Shown here piece after piece: positions 22,270-34,028 of a stretch of DNA of 64,000 nt. The notes beneath the pieces were generated by a model that did no database searches, had not been told where the DNA came from, and was given only the letters and a program-made list of their open reading frames with translations. The position numbers and the translations under genes were made by a program. The stretch's first letter is position 1. Each line of letters opens with the position of its first letter. Source of the stretch: Strigamia acuminata (lineage: Eukaryota > Arthropoda > Chilopoda > Geophilomorpha > Linotaeniidae); contig OX442314.1 in NCBI GenBank assembly GCA_949358305.1, positions 48,678,581-48,742,580 of the forward strand, given 5' to 3'.

Positions 22270-22640
22270 ATTTTTAGTATATTTTGTATCTCGATCATCA
22301 CCATTATTGCCTAGACCGCGGGCGGAATCGTCAGGAGTTGTGTTTCCCCATTATGAGGGGTATGACAGTGCTGCTTCGAACTCATCAGGTTTTTCATCAT
22401 CGTTTGGCCGGTTCGCATTCCTCCACAGACAACGACAAGACCATTCCAAGACCATGCCATGGATCCTAAACAAGGAGCAACCCGAACCTTTTCCTGTCCT
22501 GGAAAACATTTGGACCTACATCCTGAGCCACATCAAAACTTATCGGGACGAATCAATTCGTCAGGATTTGAAAGATACATTGCCAGCACCCCGAGTGATT
22601 TCTGATGCACCACTTATTGTAGAACAGACCGAATTCCGGC
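22270..22640 (+). other. Coding-like block of the dispersed repeat
   Basis: Lies in an open frame of 238 codons (22073-22789), but the AT-rich flanks read as low-complexity Phe/Ile/Tyr and look intronic. The central 110 residues are of normal composition, for example PFPVLENIWTYILSHIKTYR. Related translations with changes recur near 26205 and 27220, where the frame is broken. This suggests an exon of a repeat-encoded or captured gene. Family unknown. Confidence 0.35.
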
Positions 22641-22910
22641 ATTATTATATTATTTTCATTTTTATATTTTTTTATAGTTGTTATGTATATATTTTTCTAC
22701 GGTTAAATTTTTGTATCTTTAATTTTAACTTTCGTCTATTTTGTTTTTTATCTTTATATTTTTTATTTAGTTTGATCATTTCCTTGTAACATCGCATCCG
22801 ATTCGGATTAATTATTGGTTTATAAAAAATTCCGCGAAGGTTTGTTCCGATTTCCATAGAAGTGCCATGTCCTTTTTGTGCAGCCGTGGGCTGGATGGCT
22901 GGATCTGGTA

Positions 22911-23224
22911 CCGGGGGGCATATTGGCAGAACATACCCGATTTCGGCAACAACGGTGGCCAGGAGTGACTAATGACTCAATAACTTGAAAGTCAACATCC
23001 AACCTAACCTGACCTGACCTGAGCTGACCTAACCTAACCTAACCTAACCTAACATAGTCACACAAAGCAAAACACATCAAAACAAATCAAACTAGCAAGC
23101 AAACAGATGATAAATTCAAAATGTTAAAGCAGAATTATGATTTTTAAGTTATTGAAATATTAGTCACTCCTGGTGCATTGTTGTAGCCGAAATCGGGTAT
23201 GTTCCGCCAATAAGCTACCGGGGA
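22911..23224. repeat. Inverted repeats flanking a telomere-type CCTAA array
   Basis: Arms of about 60 bp (22911-22970 and 23163-23224) are reverse complements at roughly 85% identity, sharing 'aacatacccgatttcgg' and 'aggagtgact'. Between them lies an array of CCTAA units (23001-23053), mixed at its left with CCTGA variants. Confidence 0.75.
23001..23053 (-). repeat. Interstitial (TTAGG)n telomere-type repeat
   Basis: About ten 5-bp units reading CCTAA or CCTGA on the + strand. TTAGG is the arthropod telomere unit. Confidence 0.85.
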
Positions 23225-23704
23225 CCACTTAGCTTGTTTTAATTGTTCCGGTACCAAGAAGAGGCTGAAACAACAGCCATGGCACCCCGAATTCTTACCC
23301 TACGTGGTAAAAGGTGTGTACATCGCACCACCGCAGTGAACTTGTCCAAAATGCAAGATCGTCCTTTCGAATAACGGCAAGTCTCCACATATCACCCCTG
23401 AATTTCTAAATAAACACTATTTCCCAGTAATGAATCGTATTGCAATGGAAATCTCCACTCGATTACCCACGGGAATTGTTGATCCACAATCGCACATCAG
23501 TAAAAATTATGAGATTTATTTTCAATGCGAAAAGAGCAGAGTCATCCGTAATCCTAGAACATATGTGGAATATACTTAGTTATTACGGAAGTTATCACGA
23601 AAGTTATCACGGAAGAAAATAAGGATATTAATCATTCATGGTATTTGGGATTACCTTGCATCGTGATTATTCTTGATGACCCTAAAAACACCGAGCTAAT
23701 TGTT

Positions 23705-24109
23705 TCACCAAGCCAAGACATAGCAACAGTCAAGGGAGTTGAACAAGGTTTTGTTGCCACTACGAGTTTTTTCATTGACAAAAACCTGAATTAATGAAAC
23801 CCCATACTGTTTTGTTGGCATTTGAAGTTTTCCTAAAATTATATAATTTGCAGCATTTGTTTCATTATCATTACTAATTACTTTCAAGTTGGTTAAGATA
23901 ACCTTGGCATTGATTTGGCATTGATTTCCGAGCGTGGACAACCATGGATGTCCACGCTCGATGTCCATTTGCTTCTGCACATCTTCTAGCTGTTTATCCA
24001 CGTCGTTGAGATGCTTTTTCCGGACTTTGGCGTCGCGCGTCGGCTTTACAACTCTTTTACTCGTCTTCTCGCTGCTCTGACTGCTTCTAATAACTTTTCC
24101 TTCATCCAT
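23705..24109 (-). CDS. Hypothetical 134-residue ORF within repeat sequence
   Basis: A lysine-rich N-terminus is followed by a coiled-coil-like segment (KKHLNDVDKQLEDVQKQM), then an uncharged stretch with several Ile and Asn. Part of its sequence (near 23835-23905) recurs in the dispersed repeat at 25455-25530 and 44215-44290. It may be a repeat-derived relic. No family is recognised. Confidence 0.25.
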   Translation of the reverse strand: MDEGKVIRSSQSSEKTSKRVVKPTRDAKVRKKHLNDVDKQLEDVQKQMDIERGHPWLSTLGNQCQINAKVILTNLKVISNDNETNAANYIILGKLQMPTKQYGVSLIQVFVNEKTRSGNKTLFNSLDCCYVLAW

Positions 24110-25485
24110 TTGTCATAAGCTTTACTGTCTTTTGACTTCACACTACTCGCTCCCGAATGTGTCTGGCCAGAGTGCGTACCACGTCAGGTTCCGTGTACTC
24201 AGCTGAAACCACGGAAATCACCGCAATCTGTAGAACTCAAACAATCCCATACAACTTGTTAAGAACATGCACTTTGATTAGAAAAGAAAACTCCAAATCA
24301 AACGCTATACACCGCGCGAATGATGGTATTGCAAGAAGAGCCACTTTTCAACAATCTGACTTTATGGTTATTCAACATGAATCTCGATTTAATTCGACGA
24401 TCACTCGTTGCTGGAATTTTTGAAATTCCATTCAATATAATGTAACAATTTATTTCATAATTTTTTGTTAAAATTTCAGTTCGTTTTTCGTTTTTTAGAT
24501 GTAAGAATCAACAGTGCAAGAATCATCAATCAAGACGTGAATCTCGAGATTGTTCGTATTTGAAATCATTTCATGGTTCCAACGACCCATTGCCCGAGAT
24601 GTAACAATTCCCCATCCGCTATGTATTTATTTGACTCTAATTTAATTTGTAAATACAATTAATATTTTTTTCTTTTAGAGTCACTGTGGCATTCATTTTT
24701 ATATTTTTATATAGTAGTTATGTTTTTTTATTTATATATTTTCCTATTGTTACATTTTATATATCTTTATTTTTATTTTTAGTATTTGTTTTTTATATTT
24801 ATATTTTTTATGGAGTTTGATCATTTCCTTGTCTCATCGCATCTCGCAATTTTCATTCTATTTGACTCTATCAGCAAACAGACAAATTCCACCAGTCCAA
24901 CTTCAAAGTTCAAAATATTTTATTTTAGCGTTTTTTTTTCCTTTTTCTCATCAGCTATCATGAGTGTCATATATTGTCTGGTCCAAGACTATTCTCTCTA
25001 TGTAGGAGCTTTTCTGTTATTGTAATATGAAATAAAAAGTAAATTACACCAAGACGATTAACTACAGCCAAATTGCCAATTTCAATCCAAAGAAGAAGAC
25101 CAATTCTTTTTGTAGCTCGCCACCAGCAAGTTCACTGCCAAGTTTTCTGGTGGATCGCAAATGGTGTGGAGACACGTTGTGAGTTTTCATGGTGGTGTAG
25201 TTACAGGAACAATTATAGGAACATTTATAGAACTAGTAATTTATTTGATTTAATTTTAGGTTTAGTCGCTACTGCCATGTGCAGCTATTTACATCCCACA
25301 GCGTTAGTATAAAGTGAATTTGCTGGTGTTACTATTTTTTTATCTGCTACAAGCCATGATTTAGCTTAGACACTGTGAGATGTATAATTTTCTAATACTG
25401 TACTGTTAGAAATCCTGAGAAATGGATTTGGCTACTGATATGGTTTGCTAAAATTGCATGTATATAATTTGCAGCATTTGTTTAA

Positions 25486-25602
<117 letters not shown>

Positions 25603-28266
25603 TGATGCGAGAACGTTGGAATAAAAACTTTAAAATGTAGTTTTAGATTTTTGTATCGCCGGAAACGAAGAAGTCTTGAAATTCCACTGCTCAGTGCAAC
25701 AACGAAAATGACATTATTATTATTTGGCATTGATTTCTGAACGTGGACAACCAGAGTGTGTACAACAGCACTCTCGAATACTTAGCTGAAACCACGGAAA
25801 TCACGACAATCTGTAAAACTCAAACAATCCCATACAACTTGTTAAAAACATTCACTTAGATTAGAAAAGAAAACTCCAAATCAAACGTGTTAAAAATCCA
25901 TAATTCGTTATGAAAACAACGTTGCCACAGAACGAGAGAGAGACAGCAAAGAAGAAGACGAAAATAATGACAATGAAATCAAGGAAACGAAAAAGCCAAA
26001 AACTAAATAAGTAGACATTCCGCGGGACGTAGAAAACGTTACGGCACAGTAAAATAAAGTGTAATTTCCCGTCATGAGACATTCACCCAACAGAAACAAC
26101 AAACTTCATCCACGAATTTTCTCATGTAAATTTTGCATCTGGCAAAAAATGAGATTGGCAGTACTCTTTACAAAATGATCAAAATAAATAAGACTATCAT
26201 CCTGTCCTGGAAAATATTTGGACCTATGTCCTGAACCACATCAAAACTTACCGGGACGAATCAATTCGCCAGGATTTGGCAGATGCATTGCCCTCACCCC
26301 GAGTGATTTATGATGCACCACTTACTGTAGAGCAGACCGAATTCCGGCATTATTATATTATTTTCATTTTTATATTTTTCTATAGTAGTTATGTTCTTTA
26401 TGTATATATTTTTCTATGCTTACATTTTATATATCTTTATTTTTAGTATTTGTTTTATATATTTATATTTTTATTGGGGTTGATCAATCTCGTAATTTCT
26501 ATTCTATTGACTCTGACGCAAACAGTATGTTCAGAGTAAATTAAGTTTTTAAAGTTTATTTTGTTTTGGAATGTCCAACTTGGTGGCCCAACACACAGCA
26601 CACATGATAGAATGCCAATGCCGATGGTAATGCCAATGCCAATGCCACCAGTTTCCTGGTGGACCGCAAATGGTGTGAAGACACATTGTGAGTTTTCATG
26701 ATGGTGTAGTTACAGAAACATTTATATGAACATTTATAGAACTAGTAATTTATTTGATTTAATTTTAGGTTTAGTCGCTACTGCCACGTGCTGCTATTTA
26801 CATTCCACAATATTAGTATAAAGTGAATTTTCTGGTGTTACTATTTTTTTTTATCTGCTACAAGCCATGATTTAGCGTAGACATTGTGAGATTTGTAATT
26901 TTCTAATACTGTACCGTTATAACGCACACAACACTGCCCGGGATGTAACAATTCCATTCACTATGTAAGTATTTTACTCTAATTTAATTTGTAAATACAA
27001 TTAATTTTTTTTTCAGATTCACTGTGGCGTATTAATTGGTGCATGGATTATTTAAAAAAAAATCATATTGCTGCTATAATAGTATTATAGTAACAATATA
27101 ATTTATTTTTTTATTTATCAATTAAGCTATGAATCGAGGGCACAACCAGATCCCCATGTTAGTCAATAGTCATGCAACGGATCCTAAACAAATAGCAACC
27201 CGAACCATTTCCTGTTCTGGAAAACATTTGGACCAACATCCTGAGTGACATCAAAACATACCGGCACGAATCAATAACCAGAATTTGGCAGATACGACAT
27301 TGCTTTCATCGACGTGAGTGATTTATGATGCACCACTTACTGTAGAGCAAACCAAATTCCGGCATTATTACATTATTTTCATTTTTATATTTTTATATAG
27401 TAGTTATGTTTTTTATTTATATATTTTTCTATGGTTACATATCTTTATTTTTATTTTTAGTATTTGTTTTTTATATTTATATTTTTTATTGAGTTTGATC
27501 ATTTCCTTGTAACATCGCATCGGATTCGGATTAATTATTGGTTTATAAAAAATTTCGCAAAGGTTTGTTCCGATGTCCACCGAATCCGAACTGAATGCTG
27601 CGCTGAAGGCTGAACGTCGAATCGCCATGATTTAGGCTGAACGTCGAATCGTAGCACGGAAAAAACGGGAATTAAAACGTTCTGAATGGTCGCAGCAGCA
27701 TCCTCGAGGAAGTCCGATAGCGCGAGATCAACGACACAAACCTTAATTAATGAAACCCCCTATTGTTTTGTTGGCATTTGATGGTTTTTCTGTTTATATT
27801 AAAGTATTTGAAATAAAATTTGCGTGCTATACCTTTCATCATTAAGACCATTCTATTCTATTTGACTCTGAGCAAACAGACAAATCCCACCAGTCCAACG
27901 GACAATGGGTGTCTACATTACGTTCAGACAGGAAAGTAAAGTAAGTTTTTAAAGTTTATTTTGTTTTGGGCTGTCCAACTTGCGGCCCAACACACACACA
28001 CTTCAAAAGATTTTTTTTTAGAGTTTAGTGTTTGTTTTTCTTTTTCTCATCAGCTATCATTGGTGTCCTGTATTGTGTGTCCTAAAACTATTCTCTCAAT
28101 GTAGGAAGGAATGTAATAAGAAACTTTTCTGTTATAGTAACATGAAATAAAAAGTAATTTACACAAGGTCGATTAACTACAAGAGCCAAGGAAATTGCCA
28201 ACTTTGATCCAAAACCAATTGTTTTTTTCTAGAATCACTAATTTATTTGATTTAATTTTAGGCTTA

Positions 28267-29238
28267 CAAGGAGAGGGCAGGAGTGTGTCCCCCACAATTA
28301 TTTAATTTTTGTCAAAATAAAGTATTGTTATTATCTAAACAGTCAATACTTTCATTATTTAAATGCAACGCTCTTTCACATTGTTACAAACAGTCAAAAC
28401 ACACAGGATTCTTTACTGTGTGTAGAATCATCCTTCTTTCACTTTTTTGAGTAAAAAGGTCAAGTGTAGCACTACACTTGGTGATTAGCCTGTTCAAACC
28501 TTACTCTGGAACCCAGGTAAGTTGATATCACATGACATATGACATCACAACTTTGTTCACCAACATGACTGCCTGCATGAAGCAACAATAGTGTGTTGTG
28601 GTGGCTCAGTGGTTAAGACAATGAATTAGGAATCTTTCCATGCAGGTTCAAACCCTGTTGTCTGTGAAAATTTTTACTTTTATTTTTTATTTATTTTTAG
28701 CAGTAAAGTTAATGTTTGTTATTTTATATTTGTTTTTAAAAAATTTTAATATAATTAATTTTAATTTTTTAACATATATAAAATAACAAACATTAACTTT
28801 ACTGCTAAAAATAAATAAAAAAAAAAAGTAAAAATTTTCACAGACAACAGGGTTTGAACCTGCATGGAAAGATTCCTAATTCATTGTCTTAACCACTGAG
28901 CCACCACAACACACTATTGTTGCTTCATGCAGGCAGTCATGTTGGTGAACAAAGTTGTGATGTCATATGTCATGTGATATCAACTTACCTGGGTTCCAGA
29001 GTAAGGTTTGAACAGGCTAATCACCAAGTGTAGTGCTACACTTGACCTTTTTACTCAAAAAAGTGAAAGAAGGATGATTCTACACACAGTAAAGAATCCT
29101 GTGTGTTTTGACTGTTTGTAACAATGTGAAAGAGCGTTGCATTTAAATAATGAAAGTATTGACTGTTTAGATAATAACAATACTTTATTTTGACAAAAAT
29201 TAAATAATTGTGGGGGACACACTCCTGCCCTCTCCTTG
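28267..29238. mobile_element. Near-perfect 972-bp palindromic (foldback) element with TSD TTA
   Basis: Starts CAAGGAGAGGG and ends CCCTCTCCTTG. The halves are reverse complements around about 28752, with almost no indels across about 480 bp per arm. The TSD TTA is at 28264-28266 and 29239-29241. Related uninterrupted repeat copies at 25255 and 26761 read 'ggtttagtcgct' at this site, which confirms the insertion point. A 3-bp TTA target fits PIF/Harbinger-type integration. There is no protein. Each arm carries a tRNA-like Pol III promoter. Confidence 0.88.
28595..28660 (+). promoter_or_regulatory. tRNA-like Pol III promoter (A and B boxes); mirrored in the other arm at about 28845-28910
   Basis: TGGCTCAGTGG (about 28602) fits the A-box consensus TRGYNNANNNG. 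GGTTCAAACCC (28645-28655) fits the B-box GGTTCRANNCC. Spacing is about 43 bp. The B-box lies in a plausible T-arm, but the acceptor stem does not pair, so this is a tRNA-derived promoter and not a functional tRNA. Confidence 0.6.
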
Positions 29239-29290
29239 TTAGTCGCTAATGCCATGTGCTGCTATTTACATCCCACAATATTAGTATTAA

Positions 29291-29429
29291 CCCTTCCAAC
29301 CCTGAGATGGGTCATTTTGTGACCCTTTGGATTTCCCTAAGACCCGGATCTTGCCCATGCACAGAATCTGGGTCATATAATGCCCATCTTAGGGAGAGAT
29401 GGGAGGCCAATTCTTTCGGGTTGGAAGGG
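29291..29429. mobile_element. piggyBac-type MITE
   Basis: 139 bp with inverted ends CCCTTCCAACCC / GGGTTGGAAGGG, flanked by TTAA (29287-29290 and 29430-29433). Insertion at TTAA with CCC termini is typical of piggyBac non-autonomous elements. Related sequence at 26813 lacks the insertion. Confidence 0.82.
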
Positions 29430-29883
29430 TTAAGTGAATTTTCTGGTGTTAGTATTTTTTTTTATTCAACATCTCAATCTCAATTTAATTTGACGATCAC
29501 TGGTTGCAGGAACATTAGAAATGCCGTTTAATATAATGTAACAATTTTTTTCATAATTCTTTGTTAAAATTTCAGTTCGTTTTTTCGTTTTTTAGATGTA
29601 GGAATCAACAGTGCGAAAGAATTATCAATCAAGACGAGAATCTCGCAGGACGATAAATCATTTCATAGTACCAACCGCCCACTGTCCGAGATGCAACAAT
29701 TCCATCCGCTATGTAAGAATTTTACTCTAATGTAATTTGTAAATAAAATTAATTCTTTTTTCTTTTAGAGTCACTGGCGTATTAATTGGTGCATGGATTA
29801 TTTAAGAAAATAAAATAAACAAATAATCATATTTGGCAGATACGACATTGCCTTCATCCTGAGTGATTTATGATGCACCACTT

Positions 29884-30879
29884 TGTGGTGACCCGACTGG
29901 GGTGGGGCACGAAGAGTTTCTCTCGTGGCCTACATACGGGTAAAGAAGGGGAGTCGCACGCGCGCCTCCCTTCCCTCAGAGCATTGACATCCAGTCAATG
30001 GACGGGCGTCTGCCCTGGGGGAGTGGGGGAGATTCGTCTTCTCCACTATTGGGTGGCTTTAGTCACCTGTCACCCCCCGCTTTGTGCAAAGGAATTCGCC
30101 TTGCACTGAGCGGGCAGAACCAACACAAAAATCAACCAAGATACACGTAAAAGCCAAACGTCCTAAAACGATCAAGCCTAAGTACAAAGACTTCAGGAGT
30201 GACCTAGGACAAGGGACTTTCAACGTGAGTACGATTGATTTGTGTTAACCTCCGCAGAGTAACCTGCGAAACAAGATTACCACACTATTTTAGCAAGCCA
30301 GCTAGAAATAGTAAACCTACTCCAATTTAGCGAGTTGTGCAGACAAACGGTCGCACAAGCCTAAATTGCAGTAACCACGACGAGCGTTCCCGCCGCTGTG
30401 TGTATCGCCGGGAACCACCAAGCGTCCGCCGCTGTGTGATCGCCGGACACCTACAAAAAACCCTAAACCTAGACAACAGACCAGAAGTAAGACCTTTCAG
30501 GCATTCACTCGCGCCCGACCAGCGTGAGCCCGAAGGACCGAACGAGAAACGTGAGACGAGGACGCCATTCATTGCCACGCCGGCCCAAGACGACACCACG
30601 TTGCCACGCGGACGCCATCTTGGATCCACAGCGACAAAGGACGACCTCGACCAGTTTCCCGCCAACTTCACACCCCTTTCCTTTTACCTTTTTATTCCCT
30701 TACATATTTTATTCCCTTTTAACTGTATATTCCCGTATAATAAATACATTTATTATATTTACCTTTTACATTGTCTTGCCGTGTTACATTATTTGGGTAA
30801 CCGCTTGAGTAAAGCGGTATTGCGAGATCAGAGAGTGACTCATACCACGTATCAGCGACAGACCGAGTTGAGCGCGACA
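29884..30879 (+). repeat. 5' LTR of the Gypsy element
   Basis: 996 bp, matching 42404-43399. It contains AATAAA near 30740 and candidate splice donors (AAC|GTGAGT near 30221; AGAA|GTAAGA near 30485). No clear TATA box was found. Confidence 0.95.
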
Positions 30880-30881
30880 CG

Positions 30882-30899
30882 TGGGGGCCTGTCCGGGAT
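30882..30899 (+). promoter_or_regulatory. Primer-binding site, tRNA-Pro-like
   Basis: TGGGGGCCTGTCCGGGAT starts 2 bp after the LTR. It differs at two positions from the usual tRNA-Pro primer site TGGGGGCTCGTCCGGGAT. Confidence 0.65.
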
Positions 30900-30947
30900 C
30901 GATTTAAACGACTCGAATAGAACTTGAGATCATTTTCATACCCAAAA

Positions 30948-33900
30948 ATGGCAGACAATATCCGAGTAACGGATTCCGACTCCGACGCGAACAAGAGAGC
31001 CGGCAGTCGTAAAGGCGCCGACTATCACTTGCGATCTGGAGGTCCCTTACCCAAAGCCTCAGCGCACGAAGCGAGGCAAAAACGGCGCAAGCCTAAACCC
31101 GATCGCAGAAGCGCATCAGAGGCATCGCACCCGTCTCGTTCCGAGACGAGGCAGCGATTGGACGAGACAGAGCGGGGTGAAGAGCAATCTCACTCCAAAC
31201 TGCCGCGTTCTAACCGTGACGGCGAGACGAGCGGAAACGAGGTTTTATCCCGTAACCCATCGCCTCGTCTAACGCACGACACCGAGGTGGGCAGTCCGAA
31301 AGCGGCGTCTCCGATACAAAAGACGGCCTCAAACACGACAGCTAATTCGGCACTAAACACGCCAATTACGCGAAGCCGCCCAGCTTCGGTCAGGTCCGAA
31401 GGACACAAGTCCAATGCGTCAAAAACTGAGCGTGTTCCGAGCCAGCCTTACAGCGTCTCGGCCACATTGGTTGACACGATGCAGTTGGCACAGGCAGAAG
31501 GTGTACGATACACTCTGCCAACGGGAAAAATAACTGTGTACGAAACATTACAAATCGTACGTGCAGCTTTAAGAGCGCACAGGTTATCCCCGGAAATCAC
31601 CGTTGTTGAAGGCGCATACGCTCAACAAATGGTAGACTCCGCTCAATTCGAAGCGGATGCCGAGAATGAGGCCCGACAAGCCATCCGCGAGAGAAAGCGG
31701 AAGCTGGCGGAAAGAGAAGCGCGAGCTCTCGAGTACGGCAAATCCCAGCGCGTTCCGACTACTCCAGAAGAAGTCGAAATAGTTGATCGAGCCTTACATG
31801 CACATCGTTATGCATTCCGTTCTCAACAAGAAGCTGAACAAGCTTTCATGACTAGGCTGCAACGAGACAAACCAAAATCCGTTCGCAAGCCAGAAGTTAG
31901 CTCGTCCGAATTGTCCGACGAGAGCGTAGAAGGCGACCCGAAGCGCACGCCGAAGGTCAGCCCCAAACCCGAGCGAAAAAAGGAAGTGCCAGTCACTCCA
32001 CGCAAACGGGAAGTCTCGACCGAACAACGCGTTCGACCTCGCATGATGGCGTTAGACGATAACACTAACAACGCTATCAACCGATTAATAAATGCGAACA
32101 ACGCGCGTCGTAACGAAGAACAGACTCACACGAGCCGACAACGCGACGACCCGCGGGGTAACGACTGGCAACAGCCGGTACCCATCCTCAAAGACGACGG
32201 ACCTTCGAGAAAACCTTCCGAAGACCGCACATCGTCACGAGAGGAACGTCAACGCGAAAGAGGACAGCAACAGTATCACTACGGAAACAGTGATTCGTCG
32301 TCGGATGAACTGGAGTCGAATGCACCCAGTCATCACGATTCGGAGAGAGGTTCCGGAGAAAGACGAAGGGAAAGAGAACGCGATGAACGCAGGGAAAGGG
32401 AACGTGACGACCGTCGTAGGGGCCGGAAAGAGTCAAACTCTTCACGGCGCAACCCGCCACGCCGCTCACCGTCTCCCGACCCCAGCTCCGACCCCTCGTC
32501 CAACGACGACAGACGAAATGATAAGTCAAGTAATCGCCGGAAGAGATCCAACTCTCCGCGCGATAGAGAGAAACGACGTCGATCGGAAAATAGCGACCAC
32601 CGACGGGAGGAGTTTCAGGACCTTCCCCGACAAAGCGCGTTTACCGATTCGACGGGTCGGCAGTATACGATGGGAGAGCTTGGGAGAGCCCTGCTTGGCT
32701 CGTTAAAAGCCGAAGGAATCGATCTGAGCAAACGAAATGATCGTAATCGTAACACTGGTGACCGCGTAAAGAAAAAATACGCTGTCTCCCGACGTGACAC
32801 CATGAGTGTTACCGGGAATATTAGGTGGCAATTTTATATTCAGAACCGTTTCGACGGGTCATGGAAAGCGGGAGATCGCTTCCTTGACGAAGTAATTCGG
32901 ATTAAGACTGCCACTAAAGCCACCGTAGGAGACATGCTCACCCACGGTATTGTCGAGCTAATGACAGGCTCGGCACGTGAGTGGTACCAAGGATTGAAAG
33001 GCGTCAATTGGGACGACTTTTTAATGAGATTCGACCTGCGCTACGGCGAGACACCCGAAGAGGTGAGCCGAAAGATGCGAGGTCTTCGCCAGATGCCTGG
33101 TGAAACCATAATGGATTACGACATTCGCGCCAGATTGTTGTTCGAAAAGGCCCCGATGGAATTTCATGCCACGGGATTCAACCTTTTCTTTCTCGGCGGT
33201 TTGTCGGAATACTCGCAACGGGTGCTACTTGAAGAAAGGGCACCGACAGGAGGCAGCTACGAAGAAATGAGCGCCTTCCTGTTCGAGAACACGATAGATA
33301 TCGAGAAGAGATATTATTCCGCTTTACCAGAAGCGGAGAAAGCAGCAACCGCTAAACGTCTCAAGTTGAGTGCGGAAAGATATGGGGCGACAGACAAAAT
33401 CATGCGCCCTACTGAATATCTTAGCGGTATAATGGAGCTGGCAGAAGCTAGCGTTGGTTTACAAATAAAAAATAAACTGACATCCACGCTGCCTTCCAAC
33501 CCATTGGCCGCCCCTAAAAAGGCACCGACAGCGTCAGCCATGCAAGCGACACTGGAGGAGGTCAAGGAGGGGGAGGAAGCCGAACAAAATGTCGGAAAAT
33601 CAGACGAAAAAGAAGAAAAAGACGATTATTCGACGGACGAAGAAATACGAAGCTATCGCGATACCTTATCAACGGGTTGCGATGAGGAAGGACCGCTAGT
33701 ACATCTCATCCATCGAGATAGAGCGGTAGAAGAATTTCGCGCCAGGTTAAAACCAAATGCCGGCCGAATTCCGAAGTATTTTCGAAAAAATTACACGCCA
33801 CCGTCGAAAGTAGACCCTGAAAAAAAGAAATCGATTGAAGCCCCAAGAGACAAATCAAATATTCGTTGTTTTAAGTGTAACCAACCGGGTCACTATTCCA

Positions 33901-34028
33901 ATGAGTGCCCAAGAACAGCGAAAGAAGACGCTAAGTTTGACGCGATAATGAAGCAGATGGCAGAGATTAAACTCGCCATGGCAAAAAACGAGTCAAAAAA
34001 CGAGTCAGCGCAGGCGGCGAAGAAATAA
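30948..34028 (+). CDS. gag: Gypsy Gag polyprotein
   Basis: The start ATG 30948 (MADNIRVTD) has an AAAAATGG context; an in-frame ATG eight codons upstream is less likely. Length is 1026 residues, long for a Gypsy Gag. The first 600 residues are charged and low in complexity, with long Arg/Glu/Asp runs (RERERDERRERERDD) and RS/SPSP stretches. A Retrotrans_gag-type capsid domain follows (about 625-790: MTGSAREWYQGL, MPGETIMDYDIRARLL), then an acidic segment and one CCHC zinc knuckle at about Cys974 (CFKCNQPGHYSNEC). Role: capsid assembly and RNA packaging. The ORF ends in the loop of the frameshift hairpin that leads to pol. Confidence 0.92.
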   Translation: MADNIRVTDSDSDANKRAGSRKGADYHLRSGGPLPKASAHEARQKRRKPKPDRRSASEASHPSRSETRQRLDETERGEEQSHSKLPRSNRDGETSGNEVLSRNPSPRLTHDTEVGSPKAASPIQKTASNTTANSALNTPITRSRPASVRSEGHKSNASKTERVPSQPYSVSATLVDTMQLAQAEGVRYTLPTGKITVYETLQIVRAALRAHRLSPEITVVEGAYAQQMVDSAQFEADAENEARQAIRERKRKLAEREARALEYGKSQRVPTTPEEVEIVDRALHAHRYAFRSQQEAEQAFMTRLQRDKPKSVRKPEVSSSELSDESVEGDPKRTPKVSPKPERKKEVPVTPRKREVSTEQRVRPRMMALDDNTNNAINRLINANNARRNEEQTHTSRQRDDPRGNDWQQPVPILKDDGPSRKPSEDRTSSREERQRERGQQQYHYGNSDSSSDELESNAPSHHDSERGSGERRRERERDERRERERDDRRRGRKESNSSRRNPPRRSPSPDPSSDPSSNDDRRNDKSSNRRKRSNSPRDREKRRRSENSDHRREEFQDLPRQSAFTDSTGRQYTMGELGRALLGSLKAEGIDLSKRNDRNRNTGDRVKKKYAVSRRDTMSVTGNIRWQFYIQNRFDGSWKAGDRFLDEVIRIKTATKATVGDMLTHGIVELMTGSAREWYQGLKGVNWDDFLMRFDLRYGETPEEVSRKMRGLRQMPGETIMDYDIRARLLFEKAPMEFHATGFNLFFLGGLSEYSQRVLLEERAPTGGSYEEMSAFLFENTIDIEKRYYSALPEAEKAATAKRLKLSAERYGATDKIMRPTEYLSGIMELAEASVGLQIKNKLTSTLPSNPLAAPKKAPTASAMQATLEEVKEGEEAEQNVGKSDEKEEKDDYSTDEEIRSYRDTLSTGCDEEGPLVHLIHRDRAVEEFRARLKPNAGRIPKYFRKNYTPPSKVDPEKKKSIEAPRDKSNIRCFKCNQPGHYSNECPRTAKEDAKFDAIMKQMAEIKLAMAKNESKNESAQAAKK

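Noticed and set aside
28595-28660. A genuine tRNA gene
   Set aside because: A and B boxes are good but the acceptor stem does not pair and the anticodon arm is unclear; it lies in a palindromic repeat.
30337-30927. ORF of 196 codons (and 202 at 42857) in the Gypsy LTR
   Set aside because: Low-complexity LTR sequence, no domain, and it overlaps transcription signals.
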